Positions 47,371 to 59,079 of a stretch of 64,000 bases of DNA are shown piece by piece (the first letter of the stretch is position 1; every line of letters begins with the position of its first letter). A model generated the notes under the pieces. The model did not search any database. It was not told the DNA's origin and saw nothing but the letters and a program-made list of their open reading frames with translations. The stretch comes from Escallonia rubra (taxonomy: Eukaryota > Streptophyta > Magnoliopsida > Escalloniales > Escalloniaceae), in contig JAVXUO010003040.1 in assembly GCA_033065855.1 (NCBI GenBank), positions 124,001 through 188,000 on the forward strand, in the 5' to 3' direction. Made by a program: the position numbers and the translations under genes.

Positions 47371-47721
47371 GGAGATCTATTTTTCTAACCTTCTCACTTC
47401 ATTGAAACTTATTTTTCAACATATCTCATGCCTCTTTAGATTTAATTGCTCTAATCATTCTTGAAAAAATAGAGGTTGAAACAACAACTTGAACGATATA
47501 TAGTGCCTTAGCATCTTTTTTCCTGTTTCTATTCTTAATTCTCCTCTGGGCTAGTGCGAGAGTTGCTGCCTCATCTGGTCTTCGTACACATTTTCAACTA
47601 ATTCTCATACATCTTTAGAGACGAAGAGAGTTCTCATCTTCACTCTCCATTCCTCATATTGGTCTCCATCAAAGATTATAGGTTGCTGGATGTTCAGGCT
47701 GATACCGTTTCCAGCAACCAT
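47370..47721 (-). pseudogene. Antisense copia gag fragment
   Basis: From an ATG at 47721 the minus strand carries the gag N-terminal motif QPIIFDGDQYEEWRVKMRTL, then a stop at a usual Trp position and further frame changes. Traces of KKMLRHYI and RAIKS segments follow. Upstream at about 47794-47807 is a decayed primer-site-like TTGGAATCAAGAG, next to TGTTAGAATAG on the plus strand (47810), which may be the LTR edge. Together with 46090-46480 it is one deleted copia element in reverse orientation. Confidence 0.75.
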
Positions 47722-47809
47722 GATTTTGACTTACAAAAACGGGGCTTATTTTCCCACATATCTGTTTTTACTTTAGATTTTTTGATCAACCTAACTCTTG
47801 ATTCCAATT

Positions 47810-49520
47810 TGTTAGAATAGATAGCAAAGGAGCAAAAGAAAACAGGAGGAGGAGGAGGCAGCAAAAGCGAGATATCTTTCTATGTTTTTTTTTCTTGCTA
47901 AATTTTCTGATTTCATCTTTTGAAGAGAGCGAGAGAGAGTATTTTTGACATTTATCTTTTTTAAGAAGCTTTACAAAACATACAACTAAACATAGCCTAT
48001 TCTTACTTAGGATAGCATTACATGTGTCACCAAAAGTTTACTAATAGTATTAATACGACGAGGTATTGATTCTTACAGTTTGGCAGTCCGAATGAAGATG
48101 TCCTTCTTCACAATTTTAGTCTGCTGCAAAACAAGTACAAACTGAACTTAGAGTTACTAAGTAGGGTTTTAATTGATGGTGGTTGGGCAAATCATTGCTG
48201 GTGAGGAGGGTTTGGCAGGCAATTCTGGTGTTCCGCTTTTTACTTTTGTACTACCTCAGTTTCATAACTTTTGTTCTGGATTTTTGCCATTCTAGATGTA
48301 AAACATTGACTTTACAAATTATTTTTGAAACTGGTACTCACAATCCATTTTTGAATTCTAGCACCGTGCATAGCGATACTTTTTGTAAAGTGCAACCGCC
48401 CAAACTGGGAGCACAGATAACTCTTGACTTTACTTTTGTTAGAGTTTGACTTGTCAAATAGTACACATTTGAGCGGCAACAATCATTTAAGTTCAATTTA
48501 AGGTTTAGATGTTCGAGTTACTCCACCAACATATTAAAAAGTCAAAGGAGAAACATCATGAAATTGAGTGAATTGTCACTGTTGTAACCAAGAAGTTTAG
48601 GGGCCTTCTTTGTCGTTGCGAGTACTTTAACAGCTACAAACTTTGGGGTTATCTTATGGTACTCTTTTTGTTGCTTAAAATGTTTTGGCAACTCTCCATC
48701 GCCCACATTTACATTTATGCGTTCGCAACATCTTTAAAGTTTTGCCGTGAAGGGTATGCGTATAGGGTTCGTGTTGTGGTGTTGGGTGGTCATGGGGCGT
48801 GTGATGGGTTGGTGCCTCGAGTTAGACCTCACGCCAAGAAGGAACAAAAATAGGGACTGTTTTTCCCTTCTTATTTGCCCCACAAAAAAAAAAAAAAAGA
48901 ACCCAAAATCGAAGAATGAGAACATAATACACTGGGCCTTTGTTAAAAAAACGTGGTATCACAAGCCAACTTACGTGCACCGGCTAACTTAGCTCTGGTC
49001 TAAGTGAGCGCCCCGAAATCCCCCTCCCCTCCCTTCCCTTGGACGCGGTGACCATTATCACTGCCAAGTTTTCCAAGTGACTTTTAGCAGCAGTCTTTCA
49101 GAATGAGTCAAGAAGATAGGTAGAACAGAAACATGGAATCAAAGTCTCTAGCACTTTCCACCTGGGAGAGCATATAATATAGAGTGGTCTAAGTAGTCTG
49201 GGAGCCACACACAGCCTAACACACCCGGAACATCTTTAGGCTTATCAGAATCATAACTTGTACAGAAGCAATTTCATGTCCCTAACAAGCATATGTTGGG
49301 TGGGTAAAACAGGAGGGAATTTTCAATGCATTCTACCCAACAAAGCAATGAATTTCAACTCTCGTCATACCTACCAAATAGCGCAAAACAACCTGCAATG
49401 ACGGGGCAAGTTTTCATGATGACAATTTTCAAAATTATCTTCCAACAGCTCACCCCTTTCCCTAAAATATCTGTCATACACCAATCTTTTCCAGTTAAAT
49501 TGACAAACTAACCGAAAAGA
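47810..49520. other. Unassigned spacer, may include an antisense LTR remnant
   Basis: The left 200-300 bases could be the LTR of the antisense copia element (plus-strand TGTTAGAATAG start), but a second copy to compare is lacking. An A15-like run sits at 48883-48899. Nothing else recognised. Confidence 0.35.
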
Positions 49521-49677
49521 GATGCTAACTAGACAAGTGAATTATGTACAATGTTCTCTCGATAAGTACAAATAAGTCAAATGTTTACAGCAATTCCCGA
49601 GGAAAGGGAAAGTTACAGCAAGTGAACTAGTGGCTTTCCTTAGTTCATGGAAATATATCACCACTAAAATAGGTAAA

Positions 49678-51772
49678 TTACCAGGAATGACGAGTCCCTC
49701 TCCTGATCCTCCTCCGGAAAGGGCGACATGCCTCGATGCTGAGATTAACAGCAGCAGCGAGGGCCATAAAGATGGCCGCGTCCTCCACGCACGTAACATG
49801 TCGCATAGCAAGTTGTACCAACGGCTTGCTGCTCTTCCCTTCCCCTTGCACCCTACAGCTCATAACAAACCCCGCCACAGCAGGACTTAGTGCTGCATAG
49901 TCTCCACTGCTCTGTGGGCTAGGTAGAGGAGTTGCCGATGCTCGGACTTGTCTGTCGGTGTCTATGAAGAACTCCCCACCCTTTTCAGCACTAATTAGAA
50001 TCTCGGACATGAGAAGCTCCCCGCCTTCTTGGCCTTCTGATAAAAGATGAAAACGACAGCAAATGGAGTCTCTGATGCCACGTTCACGCCATGCCTCGAG
50101 CTTTCCCCATGGCAGCCAGCTTTCAGGCATGCAAGCATCAGGGCGGACAATCAACCAAGCTCCTGGGTTGGATCTGGCAACCCAATCACAACCTGTTGAT
50201 GGCACAAACGGAGTTGTTATAAAGGCTGCTGCAACTGCTGAGCCAGAGAGGTCGTGTATCTTCACCTTCCATCCCTTCCTTTCTCTTAACGTCTCTTTAT
50301 CAGAACTGTCAACAGGAGTTGACCAGTAGTTGCTCAATGGATCTACCTGGGACACCCTGTAAATCCATGATACGTTAGATGCCAACAGATACTACATGGA
50401 AGAACTATAAGCTTGTAAATCATTTATTTCTGCTCATAGGCCATTTATGCAATATACACTGACAAGAAAAATAGTTAGCATATGTGCATTCTTGTAAGAA
50501 AATGGACTACTAAGCTGAAGTTTACGACAGGCCAGGGCGAAAAAAGGCTACTGCAAGTTTTCAAGAAAGCTTCCGTTCTCAGAACTGCTATATCCAACGT
50601 CCAAGTATTTTTGTGTGTGAAGAAGAACGGAGTTTCTCAGCCTGCTAACCAAGTTTGGCAGCTAACTACAGTCTTCAATACCCCATTGCATAAGGCAATT
50701 GTTTGGTAATCGACAGTGGCATAAAACATACCTACAATAACTTCCATAAGTAGTCCCTGCTAGGGTTCTTTTTGGGAGCTAATCTGCAAGGCAAGCCCTA
50801 ATGCCAAAGCACGTATGGGCATTGCCAAAGAAATTGCAGTGGGGAAATAGTAGGTAAAGCACGCATTACTTTGGCACAAACCATGCCAGCTTGGGCAACG
50901 GGCCTAGCCATCTGCAATTGTCAAACTGTACGAAGTACGAAAAAGCTTCAGAGATGAATCTAATTATCAGTAGAACGACCAGCATTTGAGAAATAAGTAC
51001 CCAACGACAACTGTCATATCAACCAGGACAACTAACCATTGAGCTTGCATGGAAACAACAGTTTGGAAGACAAGTTAGTACTTCCTAGAACTTATATGAA
51101 GTTCCGGCTGACTCTTGAAATTAAAAAGAATGGAAATGGAAGAAAATCCTAGTATTCATATCACCTGTCTTGACTAAACTTGCAACTAAATATAGGCTGC
51201 TTGATGTGACCTTGAAGCTGAACTATCTGGGGACTCAATTTAGTCTCGTCTTCAAACTGGAAAACATATCTTGGATCAGGGTCCAATTTCACTCTCAAAT
51301 GAAGCTCGGCTCCAGGTTTCCCGTGATCCTGCTTGCTCTTGCCAATGCCTATCCAGCCACTGAAAAGAATAGCGGGCTTCCCTTGACCCCATTCAGGACC
51401 CACCTCCAACTTAAATGTTCCAATCTGCTGTCTTTTAACGCCAACACCACAGTGGGACCCCTTTCGACCTGTAAAAACATTTACCTCCAGACATGCATGA
51501 GAAGCGTAGAAGCAGCCGGGTGCCAGCAATGCTTTCAGGTCAGATTCTTCAAGATAAAAGCTCGAGGCAATGGTATGAGAATCTGGCGTAGCTTCAAGAG
51601 AGGAAACAAAGGGAACTGAGGTTTTCTGTACAGGGAAACCTCGAAGACGGATCTCACACAAACATGGAGAAGATAATGCAGGGACTCCAGATTTTGCAGC
51701 ATTTAAAGCTGTCCCAGGAACTCTCAATCCCAGTGAATCAACAGACAACCTGATAAAGGCCTGAGGATCCAT
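49678..51772 (-). CDS. DUF1005 family protein, two coding exons
   Basis: A plant-specific protein of unknown function, about 428 residues when spliced. Exon 1 is 51772-51165 and exon 2 is 50356-49678. The donor is AAGACAG/GTGATA and the acceptor GATTTACAG/GGTG; both are canonical and keep the frame, splitting an Arg codon. Exon 1 starts MDPQAFIRLSVDSLGLRVP and has SPCLCEIRLRGFP and, at the end, PRYVFQFEDE and HIKQPIFSCKFS. Exon 2 has IHDLSGSAVAAAFITTPFV, RSNPGAWLIVRP and WGKLEAWRERG, and ends in the typical VQLAMRHVTCVEDAAIFMAL segment and a basic tail. The family includes Arabidopsis At4g29310, At1g10020 and At1g50040 (some annotated as formin-like without support); the length is closest to At4g29310. 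There are no frame breaks. No signal peptide or membrane segment is evident. Confidence 0.93.
50357..51164 (-). other. Intron of the DUF1005 gene
   Basis: 808 bases, GT-AG, between the two coding exons. No transposon signature is evident inside. Confidence 0.85.
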
Positions 51773-51831
51773 TCAGGTCACAAGTCTTTCCCCATTGATT
51801 GCAAGCTTTTATCTTGAACAGCCCAAAAGGC

Positions 51832-53807
51832 CTGTTAGGTCAGTCAGCAGCTGACGATCAGATTAGCAATTTGAGTAGCTTGTAATATAAACATTTACAT
51901 TAAAAGAAATTTCAGCATCACATGAAAATGTTGAAGGACTTGATGACTAAGTTTTACCTTATATAGTTCTAATTTCAAACTTGTATTATTATGTTCAGCA
52001 GCTTTTGAAATAATATATATTGAGTCCCAAAATATTCAGCTCCGAGTTCTTATTATAAGATCACTATAGTGAGGATGTAATGTACTCTCAATTCAAACAG
52101 ATGTGGAAAAGTTAATTTCCTCCAGAAATCGCAAAATAACTTACTTTTTTTTATTAGAGAAGCAATCAATCAACCTGTATCTTGTGTAGTTTATATCTTA
52201 CAGAGAACATCAAAAGAATATTACCAGTTTTCTGAAAGAGCTGGTTAAAAGGATAACTATCGATTTAAACAGTACAGGCTCTGCCACTTTGTAAGGCAAC
52301 AGTCAAACTCATGTAAACTTAAGAGCGGTGGCGGATTGCTCGGATTCGGTAGATGCGCTACGAACAACCTAACCACTACATTTGTCAAACGTAAATCCTG
52401 ATAAATCACACTAAATGTAATTTGCTAGTACAACATTATAGCAACGATTAACTGCAGGTTAAACATCCTCACAAACAATTGATAATTGTTAATTCTAGGG
52501 TTTTAATTCTAGTCCTTCTATATGACAACGATAAACTACAGGTTGAACATTCCTTTTCAGACTTTCCATGTCTTAACGCTGTAACCAACCAACAAACCAC
52601 TACCACACTACCATTAAGCACCCCACCTCCCCCATCCCGAATGAAGAAAACCATCGGGTCCAGAAATGATTTCAGCATTTAAAATCCATCCGCAGCCCAT
52701 TCCAAGATGATGTTTTCTCAATTATTAGGCCATTTTACCTGCATGAAGCCATTGCAGACAAACAAGCAAGCCAAGATCTCTACATGTTATGAGTTGATAA
52801 TTTCCTTAATCAAGACAAACTAATTTATTCCCCACAAAAGGAAACAAAATTTTGCCAGCTCTAATGAACACTTGCAGACTATAGAAACCCATTCCCTGAA
52901 CTCTTTCTGGTCTCGGACATTTAAAAGGCTAAATAAAAACAAAGATCGGAAATCACTTACTTGAGACTTAGCAATATCAGAACATCCTATCCTATATAGA
53001 AAATGTTATCAGAACAATCTATATATTGCATGACAAATTTGAGAACCAGATCGCACGAATACCAAGAGTCCAAGACAAAGAATAAGAAAACTTGAAGTTA
53101 CAAGAATCATCTACTGGTTCTCGTCTTTAAGGGTAAGTAGTTCATATCTTCTCTTTTCTTGCACTCTATGATTCTTGGACGACACAAAATTCCATCAAGA
53201 AAAATGCCAGATAAAACTCGAGTATTTTACTTCAATTTTTATAAGGCTCGCATCGAAACCTAAAGGATTCATAGGAATTGCAGCAACAGCAAGAATTTTA
53301 GGTGTCAGCAATAGCAATTTGGCCGTTATTGGGTGTACAAACTTCAATGGCTACAACATTCATAATATATATCAGAATGGGCGAATTTACTCACAGGCAT
53401 GATCGACCATTTTTCTCGATCTTTGATTACCTCAAATTCAATAACTAATACTTTCACTACTGCATTCATTAGCTAAAATATCACTTATTATGTTGAGTTC
53501 ATGAGACAAAAGCAAATCAATTATAGGTCTTCTTAATTGCTTGATTTTGCTCTTTATTGTCTCACATCTGAAGGCAAACCTGAACAACGCAATAAATATA
53601 TTGAGTTAATAATGGACTTAACCTACAAAACCCATTAAGATGGTAAACAACAATAGTCCCAACTAAAAACTGAACTTCAACTACTGAGCACCAACTAAAA
53701 ATACTTGTTTTTCTTCACAAAAATAAACAGAAATAGCATATAAACACAGGCAGGAAAAAAATATCATATGTGAAGAGTCAAGAACAAGAAAATAACCAAA
53801 AGCCCAC
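51832..53807 (-). other. Probable long 5'-UTR intron of the DUF1005 gene
   Basis: On the minus strand a donor GAAG/GTGGGC (exon end 53808) and an acceptor ACCTAACAG (AG at 51833-51832), preceded by a CTGAC branch-like sequence, would join a leader exon (about 53808-54050, with a (CT)n tract near 53969-53987) to a short exon holding the start codon. Inferred from consensus only. No protein or element is recognised inside. Confidence 0.4.
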
Positions 53808-54059
53808 CTTCAATATGAAGCTTTCTCTTCCTTCAAAGCAACTTTTGAACCCAAATTCACTCCAATCCTCAGAAAAGCCTGTCAAAAACTTCCTACCCTT
53901 TTCATAGAAACACACGGACACAACAATGGGTCACTCCACCCTCCCTTCTCTCGCTCTAGCAACACACTCCTCTCTCTCTCTCTCTCTAGATCCAACGATA
54001 ATGTGTATGATCGAAAATGGGCACATGAATGATTGAACCAAAGTCCCAAACCCACCAAG

Positions 54060-55365
54060 AATAATCACGTAGACTGTGCACAGATCCCAAGAAATACCAT
54101 ATTTATATATGCAACAAATATGTATTTATAGTATATATCTCAACAAATACACTACATGAGGTACATATCCCATATCTATGTAGCCCTTTTTCAAATCATC
54201 ACAGAGAAAAATATGCTCCCTGCATTATTAGGGGGACGAAATAGGCGGAGAAAGTAAAGAATGTTAATAATTTATTGGAAGAAACAATGGTTTTGTATTG
54301 TTTAAAAAAATGACGAAAATGCTTTGGGTATTTGAAGAAGATGGCTATTCTATCTCTGTAGAGAGACTTGGACTATGAAATTGGATACAGCTGTTTACAA
54401 CGCTTCTTCACACTTGGGAGGGAATAGTTTACGGACACGCATGTGGGTGACTTCATCACCATAACTGTCTCTATTCGTCTACGTGTGTGTGTGTGTGTGT
54501 GTGTGTATTGCTAAAGGTGTGTATATTCTTCTTCTGGCTTTCTGGATGGTGTACTTTTGGGACACAAAGAAAGTAGCCTTCCAGTTTTGAAGTCAACAGT
54601 GGCCTAAGTACAACTCTAACCAGATACAGAAACATAGTGCGGAACATTTATCATATCACCTTGGCTTGGCGCTTAATATTTATTAGAGAGTGTTTAAGAT
54701 TAATTCCGAAAAGTAAGTTTCAGTTTTGACTTTCTAAATTAGCTTCAAAGTTATTTTTATACAATCAGCTTTAAAATACGGATAATGTTTGAATAAAATG
54801 TACTAAAAACAATTTAGTTTTTAAATAAAGGGTATTAGAGGTCTTTATAATTAATAAGAATATGCTGGTACTTTACTTGGTCAAACTTTAGTAGGAAAGA
54901 ATAAATTTTTTCATAATCCTTATTTTGTTGGATTATGATTTAGTCCGTTTTTTAGTTTATGAAAGCTGAGTTAATCAGTTATGGATGTTTGTCAAACACC
55001 TAATTAACTAGATTAAATTAAATTTGACAATCTCAAAATCATTGTCAGATATATTCTTACTGCATTATAAGAATGTTGAAAGATTAGGGTGGTCAAGAAC
55101 CTATTTTCTAAAATAAGGTATGCCGTACATAAATAGTCGTTTACCAAGGTGGTCGGTTGGTCATCTTAAGCCCCCTGGATATACTCAAAAAATATTTATT
55201 TGGAATACTGTAACTAAAAAACTTGTCTAGTGATAATTTTAGGTCTTTTATGTGCAAAATCCTGACTACAAAGATGAGGTGAAAAATCATATTTTTTTAC
55301 AACTATTCAACTTTCTTTAATACTTGAGATTACAACTAAGATGTAATAATAAAGTTGATGCTAAG
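54060..55365. other. Promoter-side spacer of the DUF1005 gene
   Basis: Contains a (GT)n microsatellite at 54483-54507 and AT-rich DNA. The proximal part should include the promoter of the minus-strand DUF1005 gene; no clear TATA box was chosen. Confidence 0.4.
54483..54507. repeat. (GT)n microsatellite
   Basis: Uninterrupted alternating GT run of about 12 units. Confidence 0.95.
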
Positions 55366-55675
55366 AAAAGTGGGTTCGTACTTACGTAGAGGTGCCACAA
55401 GGAATGCAGTCCGAGTCAGATGCCAAGTATGTTGATGTCAGACACAGCAAGGGTGGAACAAGGGTAGAGACCAAGGGCTTCCCAGACAAAGCTTGAGGGT
55501 GGCAGTGCTGCGAGGGCGATAGCGCAGGATGAATACACGACGACAGTCACAATTCGTTGCTTAGGTCCAGAGTCAGGGTCCTGTATGTTTCTCTCTCTAG
55601 GATTCTAGAGTGAGAAAGTGAAAATGTTCTGAAAATGTCCAACCTCCATGTTCTGTCCCGAATGAATTCTCAAGA

Positions 55676-55690
55676 CCTCTATTTATAGAG
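55676..55690 (-). promoter_or_regulatory. TATA box of the GC-rich LTR
   Basis: CTATAAATAGAG on the minus strand, the only strong TATA match in an otherwise GC-rich LTR, about 300 bases before its end. Confidence 0.65.
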
Positions 55691-56084
55691 ATTGAGATGA
55701 TGATGTCATTAACCGACATGTGGCGCTCCCCCGGGAGTGACACGTCACCGGGGGTCCACAGGTGCCGGTGCTCCACGGACTGTCGAATCGCATATTCACC
55801 CGGCCTGCCCCGCACAGCGTTGCTCTGTCTGTCTGGAAAGACTGGCTCCCACAACATCGGTGTCGCCAGAGAACCCCTTGATCTAGCCTCCAATCCAAGC
55901 CCTTGTAGAGTCCCACAAGCCTGGCAGCGGTGGGGAAGACACGACGCCCAACTGCCAGGTAAACTAGGCGCGATGCCCTCCGAAGACCTGCTCCCGTCTC
56001 GGAGTGACCCGGGGGTCATAGTCCTTAGGGGTGCCGACGCAAGCCCCCAGTGCCGGAGCACGTAGGCCAGTCACGCAGGCACCC

Positions 56085-56720
56085 TGGCGGAGATAGTGTC
56101 CCGGAGGAGTCGCCTATTCCACAGGCCGAGGTAGCATCCCGGAGGAGCCGTCAACCTGGCACAAGGGGAGTCTTCGTGCCGGAGCACTTGGAGCTCCCTG
56201 GCAGAGATAGTGTCCCGGAGGAGTCACCTATCCCCGCGGGTGAGTCCTTGTGACGGAGCACTCGGAGCACATCAAGGTAGCATCCCGAAGGAGCCGTCTA
56301 CCAGACTGGCCGGGTAGCATCCCGGAGGAGCCGTCTACCTGGCAGAAGAGGAGTTGAAGAGCTCCCTGGCAGAGATAGTGTCCCAGAGGAGTCGCCTATA
56401 CCCGCGGGTGAGTCCTTGTGCCGGAGCACTCGGAGCACGTCAAGGTAGTATCCCGGAGGATCCGTCTACCCAACTGGCCGAGGTAGCATCCCGGAGGAGC
56501 CGTCTACCTGGCGAACGGGGAGTTGCAGAGCTCCATGGCGGAGATAGTGTCCCGGAGGAGTCGCCTATCCCCGCGGGTGAGTCCTTGTGCCAAGCACTCG
56601 GAGCGCGTCAAGGTAGCATCCCGGAGGAGCCGTCTACCTGGCAGAAGGGGAGTTGAAGAGCTTCCTGGCGGTGATAGTGTCCCGGAGGAGTCGCATATCC
56701 CCGCGGGTGATGTACAGTCC
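56085..56720. repeat. Tandem repeat with GATAGTGTCCCGGAGGAG anchor
   Basis: The anchor recurs at 56092, 56206, 56374, 56543 and 56673, spacing 114, 168, 169 and 130. A related CATCCCGGAGGAGCCGTC motif lies between anchors, so each 168-bp unit is itself built of sub-repeats. It lies in the U3 of the reverse solo LTR. Confidence 0.92.
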
Positions 56721-57009
56721 GGAGAGTGGGTCGAAGCATGTTCGACGACCAAGGCAAGGTGTGCATGGTGTGGTGCCCGGGGGGCATGTAACATGATTGT
56801 GGCGCATGGGCGCGATGAAGTGAGTAAGGTGCCGGGGGAACGATAATGTGACAGAGAGCCTGGGGGCACGGCTGTATCAGCGGCGCGGTGCACGGGCGCA
56901 GCGGAGTGTTGGAGTGCGGCCCCCGGACGCCGGCGACGGGGGTCGCGGAGTTGTGTCTGGGCGACCGACGATGTAAGGCCTCTTGAAAAGTAGTGAAGGT
57001 GCTAAGGAT

Positions 57010-57115
57010 GGCCTCCCCTAAGGGGAGGCCGAGGCCGACCCCAAGGGGAGGCCGAGGCCGACCCCAAGGGGGAGGCCAAGGCCGAGGCCGACCCCAAGGG
57101 GGAGGCCAAGGCCAA
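57010..57115. repeat. GGCCGAGGCC minirepeat
   Basis: Four tandem units of about 25-35 bp with the pattern AAGGGGAGGCC(G/A)AGGCCGACCCC, near the start of the U3 of the reverse LTR. Confidence 0.9.
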
Positions 57116-57558
57116 CCTCGTTGGGCAAGTGCCATGGCGCGCCGACGGGCGAAGTGCGACGGGCGAAGCCTGATGCTGCGTCGCACAAGGATAAGTTTCT
57201 TAGTGACGAAGTCACGTCACGAAAGTGAGAAGTGCACGTGACTTGAGCATGCATGCTTTGACCGGTTGTGAGCATTGAAAATGTATGTTGCTTGTGCGGA
57301 CGTGTCATGCAAAATGGGATCACAGTGGGCCTTTGGGTGCGACCAGGATAAGTTGGGAACAAAAGTGTACCATGATTATTTTAGGACTGCTACATAACCT
57401 AGGAGAAAATTAGGTAGGCTTTAAATATTCTAATTTTATTTCCAAGTGATATTTTCCTTTTAAAATTCAAGCACCTAATTCTCTTACAAACTTACCTTAT
57501 TTAGATAGATCCCTGAAAAAGTAGAACGTGTTCCCTTATCTATCTATCTATCCAGTTA

Positions 57559-58497
57559 TCTATACTATATATAAAAAGGAAAACCTCTTTTGGAGTAACA
57601 CCTCTTTAGCTTTATCAACTACCTATATACAATGGTGACAAGTGGCATTATATAATTTTTTCTTGAAAAATTCACAAAACAAAAGTTTAAATAGTGAATA
57701 ATTACTGTTAGTTTTTATAATGTACAATTCATTTTATCGAATGTATAATTAATACACTTATAAATTATGACAATTTATTTTTTAAAAAAGATTTTATATT
57801 ATTAACTTTATTTTTACACATGCATCGCGTGTTCCACGACGACTCGTACTACTTATTAAGCCAAGACTTAATTTGGTGTAACACTTTTTTGGTGTTACAT
57901 AACTACGAACCTACAACGGTGACAAGTGGCATTTCAAAAAATTTTAAAAAGTGACACAAAATAAAAATCTTAATTAATAAGTAACTACCTACAAAAATAT
58001 GTTTAGTTTTTACAAGTTAAAATTCATCAGAAAATATAGTTAAAAAAATTTAAAGGCCAAATTTGATACGATAATAATATTTTGCTAACTTATTTTGGAC
58101 ACGTATGACTAACTTTTGTTTTTGTTATTTAAGATTTATTTTACTGAATATGACAATAAACATGTATACATGATGCTTAATTTATTTATTTTTAACAAAA
58201 TGTTCATATTAATTTTATTTTCGGTGACTCGTACTATATATATTTGAATTTGGTTGGCATCTTCTATGCTTTCCAAATCTCAAATAATATTTTTTTGAAT
58301 TCTTATAATTTTAAAATAAAGTTTAATATATGTTAAATTTTAATTGGTCACAAAATAACTTCCAACATCATGACCTCTAACCATCCAATCCCATGACATG
58401 CATTCTTTCATTTCATAATTAATTAATATCATTTTCCGTGCATAACACGGGATTTTAACTAACATTCTTTCCGTGCATAGCACGAAATTTTAGCTAG
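57559..58497 (+). mobile_element. Helitron (non-autonomous), composite
   Basis: It begins TCTATACTATATATAAAAAG after an A and ends with the hairpin CGTGC-ATA-GCACG (58472-58484) and CTAG (58494-58497) before a T, as Helitrons do (insertion between A and T, no target duplication). Just before the end a diverged copy of the same 3' terminus lies at 58434-58463. The 5' part (GGTGACAAGTGGCATT) is repeated near 57633 and 57918, and GACTCGTACT at 57841 and 58226. No Rep/helicase gene is present. Confidence 0.8.
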
Positions 58498-58883
58498 TAT
58501 TAAGTAAATAAATTTACCAAGAGAGTTAAGGACAGGGTATGCTTGCCTCCACCGATTTCGTTCTCTACTTTTAATATTCCTAGTAATCGGTAATTTACTT
58601 TAAGTAAATCCTTTTCGGGGGCAAAAAGAAAAAGCATTTTCTTTCCACCTATGTTCGTCTCTAAAAATTTATACTTGTTATTAAAATATAGTTTTAGCGA
58701 CAAAAAGGCGGTGAAACATTTATATGAGAGGGTAGAAATAGCATTTTGCTTTATTTTACTACTCTACCAAATACAGTAGCAGAATATTTTCTTGCCTTTC
58801 GTTTTCTAGATCTACTTAATAACGGCTAGTTGGGTTTTAATCTTGTTTATGAATGAAATTCTAAGAAGACAATTCATTAGGGG

Positions 58884-58901
58884 AGGGGGGGGGGGGGGGG
58901 G
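58884..58901. repeat. Poly-G run
   Basis: About 17 consecutive G. Confidence 0.9.
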
Positions 58902-58927
58902 TGTTGGTTTAGAGTACTAATTAAGGG

Positions 58928-59063
58928 TTTTTTTTTTTTGAATTTTCCAATTGGGAAATAATAGAACTGCATTTCATATGGGTAACTCGGGGGGAAGGAG
59001 GAATCGAACTCGAGACCTCGAGGTCACTCCTCGAGGCCCCTTGCCAACTCCACCAACCCCAAA
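58928..59063 (-). mobile_element. tRNA-derived SINE
   Basis: On the minus strand it starts GGGGTTGGTGGAGTTGGCAAG (A-box-like TGGTGGAGTTGG), has a B-box-like GAGTTCGATTCC, and ends in an A12-type tail (T run at 58928-58939 on the plus strand). The flanks AACCCTTAATTA and AACCCTTCATTA (minus strand) match at 11 of 12 positions, as a target duplication would. No second A/B-box-bearing copy is nearby. Confidence 0.75.
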
Positions 59064-59079
59064 GTTAATGAAGGGTTTT

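Larger units (their letters stand above)
55371..57360 (-). repeat. GC-rich solo LTR in reverse orientation
   Basis: The flanks AAAAG (55366-55370) and AAAAG (57361-57365) form a 5-bp duplication (six matching bases, AAAAGT, if microhomology is counted). Read on the minus strand it starts (T)GTTCCCAAC and ends GTACGAACCCA. A minus-strand TATA box CTATAAATAGAGG lies at 55676-55690, giving a U3 of about 1.7 kb and a short R-U5. No internal region, PBS or PPT flanks it. Much of U3 is tandemly repeated. Confidence 0.8.

Noticed and set aside
56085-56720. 168-bp repeats considered as a centromeric satellite
   Set aside because: Only five irregular copies, and they lie inside a solo LTR with its own target duplication.
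56608-57186. 192-codon Pro/Arg-rich frame and overlapping frames near 55.6-57.2 kb
   Set aside because: They track tandem repeats in a GC-rich solo LTR and have no recognisable domain.
58960-59063. Possible tRNA gene on the minus strand
   Set aside because: A- and B-box-like motifs are present, but there is no convincing cloverleaf or anticodon arm, and an A tail with target duplication fits a SINE.
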